Of a DNA stretch of 64,000 bases, positions 36,142 through 47,060 are shown one piece after another. How positions within the stretch are numbered: the stretch's first letter is position 1; the number at the start of each line of letters is the position of its first letter. Under the pieces are notes generated by a model that was not told the origin of the DNA, did no database searches, and saw only the letters and a list, made by a program, of their open reading frames with translations. Origin of the DNA: Catenaria anguillulae PL171. Lineage: Eukaryota; Blastocladiomycota; Blastocladiomycetes; Blastocladiales; Catenariaceae. The stretch is from NCBI GenBank assembly GCA_002102555.1, contig MCFL01000061.1, forward strand, positions 83,823-147,822. The letters run 5' to 3'. Position numbers and translations under genes: made by a program.

Positions 36142-38496
36142 TCAAGCGTCTCCCAAAATGACCCTGGCCGTCGCCTTTGCCACCGCCATCCTCTCCTCGG
36201 TGGCCACCTCCTGGACCTCATTTCCACCGGGCAACCGCACGCTGGCAATCACAAAGGACCCGTCCACGGTGCGGTTGATCTGGACCGGGTTGCCGTGCGC
36301 GGCCAAATCCTTTTTCGTCTCCTTCCACACCCACATGCACATAGCGGTGACAGGATCGGCGGCCCACATGGACACCATCGGATGCCTGGCCATGATGGAC
36401 CGCATTTCCGTAGGCAGCACCGAAAGCTCAGCGCCAGCATTGGCCGCGTACGCCGACGACGGCCGCGACACGCCATTGGAATCGAGCGGCAGGTTGCGCG
36501 CAGACGATTGGCGCGAAGCTGCTGCGGGCGAAAACGGCTGGTCTTGTTGGCGCGCCGACGATGACGATGCGGGCGGCGGCGGCGGCGACACATCACGAGT
36601 GGACCTCCCCTTGCGATCACGTTCACGCTCGCGATCGCGATCCCGGCGGCGATCGGCAGGTGGCGGCGGCGACCTGGATCTGGACGGCGATCCGCGACGT
36701 TTGCGCTTTTCGCCCCCATACCCACGGCTCCTGCTCGAGCTCCTGTGTCTTGCGCGCTCACGGCTCGCGCTACGGGACCTGGACCGGCCACGCCGCGACG
36801 CGCGCGACGACGGTGGTGCGGGCGACGGCGACCATCCGCGGTCGCGATCCCTGCCTCCTCCCCCACGTCGATACTCGCGACTGCGGCTACGACTACGACT
36901 GCGGCTGCGACTCCTGCTGCGGCGGTCGCGCTCACGCTCACGTTCACGTTCACGGCCGCGCCGGGCTTGACGCGATGTGCGCGAAGGGGATGGTGACCGT
37001 GATGCGTTGCGGCGCCGGTAGCGGTCGCGCGACACGGACCGCGAGGCCGAGCGTGAACGGTTGGGCGACCCGCGGTGGTTTGGGCGCTGGCCAAAGTCGC
37101 GCAGGCGGCCGTTGACCATGGTATCGGTGTCGAGTTCTGTGGGGATGGCATCGCCATGATGGCGTGTCAGTCCAGTGTACAAGAAAGTGAAGCATGAACA
37201 GGGGCGAGGCAAAGGGCATCGTACCGGGAGTAAAGTCAATCTGGACCTTGCCTGCCTTGATATCGTCCAATGCGCTCGGCTCGAGTCCCTGAACGGCGAG
37301 AATCACCAACTGGAACAGGGCGGCTTCAAGGGCATTGACCACCTCGTTGCCCTGGCCACAGCACACAACGTGCGGCGTGAACACTTTGACCATCCACAAG
37401 TCGCGGCCATTGGTCGAAAAGTCGAGAAACGGGAAGGAAATGCGCAATTGTTTAAGCAAAAAGATGGGCGAGTGGCGGTTGATGTTGATGCCGAGTTTGC
37501 CGAGCTCCTCGATTTCCTTGGCATACTTGTTGCGATGCCGCGTGGTGGTGAACAGATCCGTGTCGCTGGCGGCTGCCGTCGGCAATGAGGTTTCACAGGC
37601 GGTCGAATCAGAATGGGAACATGAAGTGGGTTAAAGTGTCAAGAGTGCAGGAACATACGCAAGAATTCCGGACGGTTGCCCATTGGCTCGGGGGGCTCAT
37701 TCGGCGGCGGCGGCGGCAAATCCAGCTTGTCAATATTGTCCTGGATTTCCTTGGGCAAGGGCACGCGGCCACTAATCAAAATCAACAACAAGTGCAACTT
37801 TGCTGACCGCTGCGACAGCGCATCCTTCTTGCCCTGCCCACGGCAAGCAATCTTTGCGAGCTCCGGGTGCAAAAACAAGGTACTGGTGCACGAATCCGTC
37901 TTTGCGTTCCCGCGGCTCGCAAGCCCCGTCGCATCGTCTTCATAAACAGTACGCATGGTCAGGGCTTGGCCGTCGCCCAGCGTGATGTTGATGCTAGGCG
38001 GATCGGCGCCGGTTGCGTAGTCGGACGACACCCGACTGAGCCGTTTTCGCCACTCTGGCGAGTCCGTGTCGGGTAGAATGCGGAAGAGCAAGTGTTTGAT
38101 GATGGGGAAGGTGTGTAAGCAGTTGTCCATTTCTGGCCACCGCTGGACAATGCGGCAGCGATCTTGCCTACATGCAAGTGTGGTTCGGGGGACGAATCAT
38201 CAGTGAACAAGGTTGCAGGGGACGAGTTGTGTTTGGATCAAGGGAGGAAAGTGGGACGGAAGTGACCATACCAGTGTTGCACCGTCAGAAAGCTTGGTCC
38301 GATGCGGTCGGGCAGGCGGTATCCCTGTATGCCGCCTAATCAAAGTCATTCACAGTGAGTAGATCGCACAGCAATGCAGGTCAAGGCCGCTGGTTCGTTG
38401 GCTGGGTGTGGTGCCGGCGGGATACATACCGCATTGGGATTCGCAGGGGCAAATGTAGGTTTCCTTGCCCGCCGTCTCTGTAACAGAATCAGCCAT
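36142..38496 (-). CDS. RS-domain protein of unknown family, paralog A
   Basis: A 660-aa protein from five exons (38430-38496, 38272-38335, 37659-38167, 37225-37572, 36142-37136) whose phases all close. The N-terminus carries a CPC motif (residues 16-18, YICPCESQCG). A ~300-residue globular part contains WPEMDNCLHTFPIIKHL, LAKIACRGQGKKD...LHLLLIL and TPHVVCCGQGN (~280). A long arginine/serine and RE/RD dipeptide domain follows (~350-500), then a C-terminal module with HPMVSMWAADPVTAMCMWVW and EVATEERMAVAKATARVIL. RS domains usually mark pre-mRNA processing factors in nuclear speckles; no RRM is seen, so that role is inference. The last intron sits at the same codon (TP|E) as in paralog B. Confidence 0.75.
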
Positions 38497-38841
38497 CTTG
38501 ATGGTGTGCTGCGGCAACCAAATCGAAACAGAAGACAGAGAGGGGCCCACAGTATGCTTGGCGAAGGGTGCTGCCGCGGGTGTGTCAGGGTTCAAGTTGC
38601 GCTCCTTGAGGGACTGCCCAAAGTACATGCACTGATTTCATGGACAGAATCCCGCAGTCGGGGATGTAATTACTGCCTAGCTAATGTGTTACAGTACTTT
38701 TTCTGTTTTGATCGACTTGGTTGAGCTGTGGCCCGCCGATCACACACGCCTCACTGGCAAGGATTGACCTCCTAACCCCAACCACCAAAGTCAACATAGG
38801 CCAAGCGGCTGCCAGATAGAAAGAGCACCCCCCCCCCCCCT
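38497..38841. other. Short intergenic region with a C13 homopolymer
   Basis: Divergent upstream region of RS paralog A (-) and the unknown + strand locus. A run of 13 C lies at 38,828-38,840 at its right edge, a likely site of length miscalls. Confidence 0.55.
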
Positions 38842-40437
38842 CCGTCCCACTTCGTCTGCGTGCAGAGTGACCCGTCCACTCGGTCCCCTGCTTTCAACGC
38901 ACCACTCATTCCACCTTCACTCTCCACCACGACGCTAAAGCTCACCGTCACCAATGACACGTGTCTACAACTGCCAATCTCGCTGAAGATTGACTCCGTT
39001 CTGCTGTCATGTTGTGCGCCGGCGAGTCCGATTAGTCCCTTCCAAGCCCCGAAGCTCAACAAGCGGTGCGCTGTGCGAGACTGCCAGGCTAGGCCACACC
39101 TGATGCTGCTGGGACAGTGTTTCACCGTTGCTGTGAAGGAAACCATTCCAAAGATTCCTGCGCCTTCTGTGCAGCTGAGCCGGAGTTTGAAGATTCATTG
39201 CTGGCCGTCATTTATTGTGCCGTGATGGGCTGCATCGCCGATCAGATCAAAGTGATTCGATTCTGCTCCAGTCCCAAGTGTATCAGTGCCGGCCGCTTCC
39301 TTTGCAACTCTCGCTGGAACTCCGACTGGGGCTGCTTTTTTTTTGTCGTGTCGATGCCGATGGCGAAGCCTTTGTCCAACCTCCAGATTCCAACGTTGAT
39401 CGTATCAATGCCCACGGTAGCCCGGTCGTCAAGCATCGCCCTCCGCCAACGCCAGCTTCTTCGGCATGCACGACTCGCGAAACACGCAGCTCCAGCAAGC
39501 GAGGAGCCACAACAACCAGCACTCCAGAACAAGCTGTAAGCATCCCTCGCAACAGCCTGTCTCAAGTCTACCGTTCGACTTTTTGCCCGTGCTTGCTGCC
39601 TACCACGAGGCATTCAAGCAGCACCATCGCGCATCGGGCACCATTCCCAGCGTTCCACAGGTCAATGCGCTCATGAGCCGCAAAGACCCCGCTATTCCCC
39701 CACGCTACCATTACTTGGATAGGCTGTATTTTTTCCGACACAGTCGAGGGCCACGTTGGTTACGTCCCTGGGGCGCACGCGGTTTTCGCGCAGCTCATGT
39801 CTCGCTTGTGGTGGGTATTGTTTGTTTTTGACGACGCGAGCACCCCGAGCCATCTAACCTCTCGTCTCTGCTTCCTTTAGAACATATGCTTAGACCATTG
39901 ATACACGAGTATTCCGGTTGGAAGCCGAACAAGACCGCCGTGACGACCTCGGTCAAAGCAACTTTGCGCGACTGGCCGCTCTCCTCAGCCTGGTCTACAC
40001 GGTGGTAGGTTACCCGATTCCCAACTTTGTATGAGTGCCTTACGTTTACCTGCTGATGTGCTTGAGCCCACAGACCAACTCGCTGCTGACGCCTCTGTAC
40101 CTGCTCAACGAGCCCCAGGCCGCCACCGTGTACAAGGCCGTCCACAACATGTTCGCTGACGGTTTCTGGCAGCCAAGTCGCTCTTTTCGCGCTTTGGAGC
40201 ATTTACGAGCCCATTGTGTTTATTCATACCTCTCATCGTCCTTTTCAGAGTGCCAATTACTTGGCGGTTCAAGCTGGACACCCAGAGTGGAAGGGCTCAA
40301 GCAAAGGACAAGATCATCTCACGGCCTATTTCAAGTCGGTTGCGGCGATTAAGGCTGACTCGTCCAAGGTGCGGTTGTTGGAGGCCGCTCTGGAATCGGC
40401 GGTGGATGGTCTTGTGCAGTTCCTTCAAGTTGATTGA
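38842..40437 (+). CDS. Unidentified multi-exon locus, frame-interrupted
   Basis: Several + frames look like true coding but no single chain could be built. In order: a beta-rich segment (TTTLKLTVTNDTCLQLPISLKI), a polar segment (RVDADGEAFVQPPDSNVDRI) ending at a GTAAGC donor (~39,537), FDFLPVLAAYHEAFKQHH...IPPRYHYLDRLYF, EGHVGYVPGAHAVFAQLMSRLW, FARLAALLSLVYTVV, LLTPLYLLNEPQAATVYKAV and SANYLAVQAGHPEWKG to the stop at 40,437. Reducing the T6 at 39,729-39,734 by one base would join two of these, so a homopolymer error is likely. The family is not recognised, although the C-terminal half is helical. It sits between the two RS paralogs. Confidence 0.35.
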
Positions 40438-41921
40438 GCATGCGCTCCAGAGATTCGTTTTGTCTGGCCAGTGGAGTGTTGTATTGTATGATTGGGCTCC
40501 AGCCAATACAAGATCCTATACCTTTAGTCTACATTGAAACATGTCAGATCGTAACTACATGTCAGGGTGTATCTGGAGCACAATACAAAAAGCGGCACCT
40601 TGGATACTTGAGTATTCCACAAGATGCTATGGACCTGATACAGATATATCCGATCCAGATAGGTCTGTATAGAGCCGTATTCTGACTTACGAAACCCCCC
40701 TACCTGGTGATATACTCCTATATATGCAGCCCTGCCGTATATTGCCGGATACAGCATTATCTCCTCCTATATCGCCATATAATGCGCGATACTGCTCATG
40801 ACCAATTTGGCGATGTAGCATGACGTTGGCAGAAATGCAGGCGGCGGACTTGGCTGCCGCTGGCATCGACGCTGCATTGCTTCCGCGGCCGTTGACCATG
40901 AGGATGGACCTGGGGTCAGGCGACAACGATTTGGAAGAGTAGGAGGAAGAGGAGGAGGAGGACGCGGTGCTTCGTGTAGGCGCGACAGGACGGCAAAGTC
41001 GCGGTAGGCGCCGATTGTGCATGTGATCGAGTCGGAAGATGAGGACGAGGGCATGAGGCAGGCAGTTTGGGCTGCCAGGTCATCCGACGAGATGGGAGAT
41101 GATGACGAGGACGAGGAGAAAGACGGAACTGATCGTTGAGGCCATAGTTGAGTTGGACGTGGTATCAGGGTTTCTTTCATTTCCAGTTTACTTGAAGTTT
41201 GCGTCGGTTGCCAATGCGGCGTTTCGTTCTTTCTTTCGTCTGTATTGGACATGATTCTTTTCTCTTCTATTTTGATATATGCACCTCACACATGAACGAT
41301 ACCTGCATACATGGTCACTTTGGGTTTGAATAAGCACGATTTCTGTATCGGCACTCGGCTGATGTACTTTGAATGCCTTATCGTAATCCCTCCATTCAAG
41401 CGCCTCACTTTGAGGACGCTCCGTGAGCGAAATGTTGGGGGATTGTTTTAGTGGGCAGACACGTCCCAACTCGCTCATGCCGTGACCAAGTGAGTAGTGG
41501 GCGGCCGTTGACTGGTGATCCAGAGGAACATGGTGTGTGTACAGGCTTGTGAGTCATTTCCCATTGTTGTCAAATGAGTGATGGTGAGTCGCTTGTGGTT
41601 GGCGGCAGGACAATTGCTCGATGCGAACTGAACCGGAAAAGCGGTGGTAGTTCGGGCAAGGTGGCAGATCATGTTGAACCAAGCTTTCGACACAATGAGG
41701 GAGGGGAAAACAAGACGGCAATGAGTAGACACTCGAAAAACAACAGGATGATGGAATCACAAAGAAAACCGGGGAAAAATGAGAAGGCGAGCCCCAAAGT
41801 CCAACACGTGGCAAATTGTCAATGGAATGAGGAACGGACGACGCACGGAATATAGGGTGGAGGCGAACGACGCTCTAGGAAATGGACACAGACACATCAA
41901 TACGAAACCCGTCTCGCAATG
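40438..41921. other. Intergenic region with an AT-rich patch and a doubtful Ser-rich ORF
   Basis: The 40,540-40,800 part is unusually AT-rich for this window, with many TATA/ATAT steps (ATATATCC, CTATATATG, CCTATATCG). On the minus strand an ATG at 41,252 opens a 120-160 codon frame with Ser runs, but it ends in the AT-rich patch and has no domain. I regard it as a low-confidence ORF. Confidence 0.45.
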
Positions 41922-44146
41922 CTACCTTTCCCTCTTGATTCCGCCACTTCCGCCGGCGGCCGATCCGGCCGGACTCGTCCCCTTCCCTGCTGGGGCGCCA
42001 AGTCCGGGCATTTCTAACAAGACTCTGGCCGTGACCCTCCTCACGGCACTTGGTTCATCGGTTCCCACCTCGGTCACAAGCTCGCCACTCGGGGGCACCT
42101 TGACAAACGCCACCATGACTGACGACGCACTCGTGCCCGCCCCATTGTCCACGGGACGATCCATCCGGACCGTCTCGCGCTTGGACAAGGCCACATCCGT
42201 GTGTGCCCAAATCCACATGCGCGTGGCTTGAATCGGGTCCTTGACCCACATGGACACCATGGGATGAGCAGCCATGGCCGCACGTTGCGCGTCGCTCGAA
42301 AGCATCCCAAGTGCGCGTTGTGTGTGTTTGTCGAGTGCGCGTGGGTCGTACATGGGCAGCGCCGTTTCCAAGGGCAATGAGGCGGACGAAGCGCCGTTGG
42401 TGCGCGAAGATGTTGGGCGCGACAATGTCCTGCGTGTGCCGTACGGCGACCGAGAGCGAGACCGAGACCGTGACCGCGACCTAGACCACGACCGTGATCG
42501 AGACCGTGACCGAGACCGGCTGGCAGGTCCACAAGACGGGATGGGCGAGTACGATGCGTTTTTGCGACGCGACGACCGGCCACGGTCGCGCCCTCGCCCG
42601 CGGCTCACGGACCGGCTGCGGCTGCGATACCGGTCGCGGTGTCTCCTGTCCCTGCCGCCGCCGTCACGCGAGCCGATGCTCGGGCTTCGACTGCGGCTGC
42701 GGCTGCGGCTCATGTATCGAGCGGTCTTGCGACCGCGGCCGCCCGCGGGTGGCGGCGACGTGGATCGGCTGCGGCTGCGGTACCGGCGGGAGCGGCGCAC
42801 GGGTGGCGACCGCGACCGCGAACGTGAGCGCGAGCGCGAGTAGCGCCGGCGGCGGTGGTGCGAAGGGGAGGAGCGGCGTGAGTGGTGTGAGTGAGAAGAG
42901 GGCGACCCGATCCAGTGTGGCTTGCCAGACGAGGAAGAAGGTTTTGCGTCGGCGGCGGCGAGGGATTTTTTCTCAAAGGCGCCATTGAGTGAAGGGTCGA
43001 CGAGGGCGTTGACATCCATTTCTACAAAGCGAAATGCGAGTTATTGTTGTGCAATTGAGACAAATATGAATAGAGAAACATGAAGGTACATACCAGGCAC
43101 CAAGTCCACCTTATGCTTGCCCGCACGAATTTCGTCCCACATGCTCGGCTGGTGTCCCTGGACTGCCAACACGACCAAGTACAACAGGCAAGCATCCTGT
43201 GCCTTTGCCGGATCATTCGAGTGTCCACAGCACACCACGTGCGGCGTTGTTGCAGTCACTTGCCACGTGCCGGTTCCACTCCCCGCTTTCCCTGACGGCG
43301 GCGTTTGCTGCGTAAAACCCAAGTGCGGATACGGCACGCCCAACCGGTGCAAAATAAACACGGCCGTGTGTTTTGCCAAATCGAACCCGACCTCGGCCAG
43401 CGCGGAAAGCTCGGTAGCAAACTGGGACTCGAGATACGCCTGTGTGATTTGATTGTGATTCGTTGGGTCGTTTGCGCTCAAAAACGTGCGCCGCTGCCAC
43501 CCGTCGGCGGCTTGCGGCGGTACCAATGACAAGAGCGGGCCCAGTTGCATATCATCGACGGCACGTTGTAATCCAACGGGCAACTCCATCTTGCCGCCCG
43601 TCAACACGAGCAACAAGTGCAGCCTGGCGGTGCGCTGCGACTGCCAATCGCCCCTGCCCTGGCCATAGCACGCAATGTTGGCGAGGCGCGGGTGCACAAA
43701 AATATCGGTCGTGTAATAGTCGGGGCGGTCGCGGTCCGTGTCGACCGACGGCGCAGTCACGAGGCGAATGACTTGGCCGGGCCCAAAGCGCACGTGAATG
43801 GGCTCGCCAGACGAGGGCGATTGGATCGTGTAGGTGCCTGCGGGCATGTCTTTTTCGTCCGGGTGGAACTTGGACAGAAAGTGGTTGATGATTGGAAACG
43901 TGTGCAGGTGGCCGTCAAGCTCCGGAAAGCGAGTGCAAAGGCGGCCGCGGTCTGCGGCGTGGTGGATCAGGAGGTAGGTTGAGGTGAGGCGTTGCTGCCG
44001 GGTGCCAACGCCTGAAAAAATTAATTTTGTGCAAGGCACGGACAGTCAAGTCGTGAGAACCTTGAACGAGGTCCGGGGCAGCGTTTCGGCGGCGACGTAC
44101 CAGGGCGCTGTGTGCACGGACAGGCTCGAGGGATTTCCAGAGTCAT
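41922..44146 (-). CDS. RS-domain protein of unknown family, paralog B
   Basis: A 687-aa paralog of the 36.1-38.5 kb gene, from three exons: 44101-44146, 43094-44011 and 41922-43021. It shares in order a CPC motif (residues 9-11), FPELDGHLHTFPIINHFL, LANIACYGQGRGDWQSQRTA (A: KIACRGQGKKDALSQRSA), AVFILHRLGVPYPHLGF, TPHVVCCGHSND, an RS domain (~370-530, with RSRSRSRS runs) and HPMVSMWVKDPIQATRMWIW. It lacks two introns of paralog A but keeps the first and the last at identical phase. The C-terminal tail (GKGTSPAGSAAGGSGG) is extra. The gene starts 276 bp left of the left inverted repeat of the putative transposon. Function is unknown; an RNA-processing role is inferred from the RS region. Confidence 0.75.
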
Positions 44147-44421
44147 TTCGGATGGCGATCGTCGTTCTTTTCTGTGCGCCGGCGGCAGGAGAGTGCGGCG
44201 GCAGAGTGGCGGGGACGCAATTGACGGAACCGATGATTATGCAGGTAAATAGCTAGGGGGCCACACAGAAGTGTAGGGGCGGGATGCTATCGCAATGTCA
44301 AATTGCCATGGGTTTCTTGCATGGAATGCATCAACTGTCCATAGCAGCAGTCGGGCAGTCAATACGGCGGCGGTTTGCTTGTGCCTCTGCCTACATACAT
44401 TCAGCATTTGGGTTGGCGATG

Positions 44422-44477
44422 CACGCCTAAAAGTGCAGCCCCGAGATCGACGGGGTTGGGTGAGGTCCGTCGATGAC
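44422..44477 (+). repeat. Left terminal inverted repeat (56 bp)
   Basis: Begins CACGCCTAAAAGTGCAGCCC and ends GTCCGTCGATGAC. It matches the reverse complement of 52,406-52,461 at 55 of 56 positions; the single difference is G versus T at the twelfth base. Confidence 0.85.
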
Positions 44478-44489
44478 TGGTGACGACCA

Positions 44490-44640
44490 CGAGTCAATCA
44501 CCCGTTTCGCCATTTCCCCCGTCAGTGACGGGTCAGGCATGCAACCCGTCAACATCGGGTCGCCAGCAACCGGTCGTTGGCCAATGCATACAACCCGTCA
44601 ATTACTCGCCAGCGACGGAAATGTAACCCGGTCCTGCCCC
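44490..44640. repeat. Left subterminal repeats (CCCGTCA / TGACGGG)
   Basis: CCCGTCA or its complement occurs at least four times (CCCCCGTCAGTGACGGGTCA, AACCCGTCAACA, AACCCGTCAATT), with further ATCGGGT, ACCGGTC and AACCCGG variants. This is the density expected for transposase-binding subterminal repeats. Confidence 0.6.
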
Positions 44641-44853
44641 GATTCCATGCCCTGATCCAGCCCGGCATTCGCACGGCATTCGCCCGCCATCGCTCTCCAG
44701 GCGCCAGGTCAAATCATGATCACGGGCACCAGTCTATATTGCCATAATACACCCGTTCCCGACACACAAAACCATGCACGCAAACCCAATCCATTTCCCT
44801 AAACCGCCCCCGCCCCCGCCCCGGCCTCATTGCCCGCTGCCGCCACAATCCAC

Positions 44854-46651
44854 TCACTGCCCTCCAACGCTCCCCACCCCGGATGATGACGGCCCACCCG
44901 GCCCGGCCAATTGCCTCCTCGCCGCCGACGGCCTCCACAAGCCCAAATTCGGACGCGACGCCGGTGTCGGTGTATCCGGGGCTGCTGCGGATCCACCCAC
45001 GGCCATGTTGCCGCCACCTCCAATCACGCCCGCCATGCCCGTGCTCACCGAAACACTTGCCGCCGCTTCGCCACCCAAGTCTGCCTCACGCGGCCCAATA
45101 CCCGTGCTTGCACCCGAGCTGGCGGCGCCACCCGCTGAACGAGGCGTCGCCGGCTCTGACGTGTACAACGACACATCCGCCTGCACAATCGCCTCGTCAG
45201 TCAACCCGCGCTTCACACACCACTCCGCAAATTTCGCGTATGCGTCCCAATACATCTCCGAGCTCTTCTGCAACGTCGTGATGACGCGAAGCAGCCCCTC
45301 GGCCGCCTCAACGTCGGGGCAAACAAAGCGGGTGTCCGTCGCCTTGGCGACCAGTTCTTCGGCCGTCAACGGCTCACCTTGGAGGCCATCGCCGTCGGCA
45401 GCCACGGTCACCTTGCGCTTCTTGTTGCCGCGGGCGGACGGCACACCGGTCGCATTGACGCCGCAGTGCGCGGGCAAGTCGCGGAACATGCGCTACACGC
45501 ACAGTCAAGGTCGCAGTGCCAGAGCAGGTCAGCTGGGCGTGGATTCAGGAATGCAGTGCGGCACATGCGTACCAACTTGGCATAACGCGCTTGAAGCGCC
45601 TTGCCGTCGTTCCATTTACGCGACCTGATGGTGGACCCAGAAACTTGTTTGGCCCATTGAAATAGTGGTGCCGAAGCAAGTTTTTGGGCCTTTCTCGGGT
45701 CCGAATCGCAACCTATTACGGAGTAAAGACGGTGGTAAGCAAAGCAGTTGGGTGAGTAAAGAGTGAAGGGACGGTAGCCATAGATTGGGATGGGTTGGAG
45801 GTGCCAAGGTGTGGAGAGGTGTCCAAGCGAGGGCGATCATGTGCGTAAGCAGAAGGGAACGTCGCAAGGAATGAACATACTCATGAGGCGGCCCTTGACA
45901 TGCTTGCGGCAGTGGCCCATTGCATCACGGGCGATTGAGCAAAACTCACCCGCAAGCTCCTCGTTGTCCAGGCCGTCAACATACCGCTTCAGTCGGGGCT
46001 CAACCGTCGCGATATCCGACTCAGCGAAGTACTCCTATGCATGGCACAACCAAATGTCAGTATCGATCCGCATGAATGAGAAGACTTGTACCGACGATGA
46101 GAGTATGGTTGTGGGTCACTGCGACCACGGGGCACTTTGGATCCGTGTAAAAAAGCCTCTGGACCTCTTGAGTCAAGGCCTTGCCCATTTCTTTGGGCAA
46201 CTTTTGCTGAGGGAGCCAATACGAAATATCGTCAATCTCCTTCTTGATGACGGCAATGTTGTGGGTGACCTCGTCATGCTTGGCGTTGGTTGCGGCGCAC
46301 TTCGATGAGAGGTTTTCTTGGCCTTGCTTGATCTCCTTGACCTGGGTCTCAAGCAAGTCAAGCTTGTCCATTGCGTAGGTGGCAAATGCGCGAAAGGACT
46401 GCGGAATGGAGAGGACGCTGATGTTGGAACCTGGACGCAATTTGGAGCCCCAACGGCGGATAGGCAAGTCGAGGGAACAGAGCAACACATACCCTATGGA
46501 TTTGGAAAAGCTGCTCGTTGCCTGTCATCTCCTGCCACTGCTCCCACTCGTCTTGCTCGGATTCGGCCATCGTCAAGTTGGTTGTCAAAGGCGGCACGCC
46601 GTCATGGTCAGCGCCGTGATGAAGGTTGTTGGTCAGTTCATGCGGTGACAT
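44854..46651 (-). CDS. Coiled-coil protein of unknown function (putative transposon passenger)
   Basis: Start MSPHELTNNLHHG at 46,651; a shorter start MAESEQDEWEQW is also possible. Exon 1 ends EQLFQIHR. After an intron with acceptor CCGCAG at ~46,400, a coiled coil follows (YAMDKLDLLETQVKEIKQGQENL, HNIAVIKKEIDDISYWLP), then FYTDPKCPVVAVTHNHTLI. The next exon gives EYFAESDIATVEPRLKRYVDGLDNEELAGEF...MGHCRKHVKG. Around 45,600-45,720 a fragment NLLRHHYFNGPNKFLGPPSG is readable, but its frame does not connect cleanly. The last exon (44,854-45,491) has an NLS-like NKKRKV, a helical segment (AEGLLRVITTLQKSSEMYWDAYAKF) and an Ala/Gly/Ser-rich tail. A nuclear role is inferred. I do not recognise the family. 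It is divergent from the transposase-like gene. Confidence 0.5.
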
Positions 46652-47060
46652 GATCGATGGTGGTGCTTGTGAAAGAAGGAGGTGTGGCAGCGATGCAGGT
46701 GGTGTCCAAGGTTGAGGATGGAAAAGCGTTGCTTGCCGTGGGGGAGAGGGTTGGTCGCGGGGTTGTTGTGGGCTTTTGAGGGTCGTCCAAGTGTACGCCC
46801 ACAACGGCACTGTGGTGGCACGCTGCGGCCGTGGGCGCTTGCGGCGGTTGCACCAAATGGAGACACTTGACTCATCCGTGATTCTCATTGGGTGAGACGC
46901 GTCGAGTCGTAACAACCGCCACTGTCGCTGCGAACATGAAACCACTCGCAAGTCATTTGTCATAGCAATCATCCACCCCTTTGCCCGCCTGCGAGGAATC
47001 CGCGCCAGCACGTTCTCTCTGCCTCAGTAAGTATCATACCACCAGCAATGCCAACCGACT
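46652..47060. promoter_or_regulatory. Divergent intergenic region inside the element
   Basis: About 410 bp between the starts of the passenger gene (-) and the zinc-finger gene (+). Orientation makes it the probable promoter for both. No specific motif was assigned. Confidence 0.4.

Larger units (their letters stand above)
44147..44853. other. Left end region of putative transposon
   Basis: This stretch has no gene. It contains the left inverted repeat (44,422-44,477) and, from ~44,490 to 44,640, repeated CCCGTCA/TGACGGG words, which are listed as separate features. Confidence 0.6.

Noticed and set aside
36158-36970. Long + strand frame (270 codons) rich in Arg/Asp
   Set aside because: It is the antisense shadow of the RS domain of the minus-strand gene, whose exon phases and paralog support the minus strand.
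40687-41252. Ser-rich minus-strand ORF with true ATG
   Set aside because: Simple-sequence serine runs, frame loss in the middle and an end inside the AT-rich island; no support beyond openness.
42274-42843. 190-codon + frame with RD/RE repeats
   Set aside because: Antisense of the RS repeats of paralog B.
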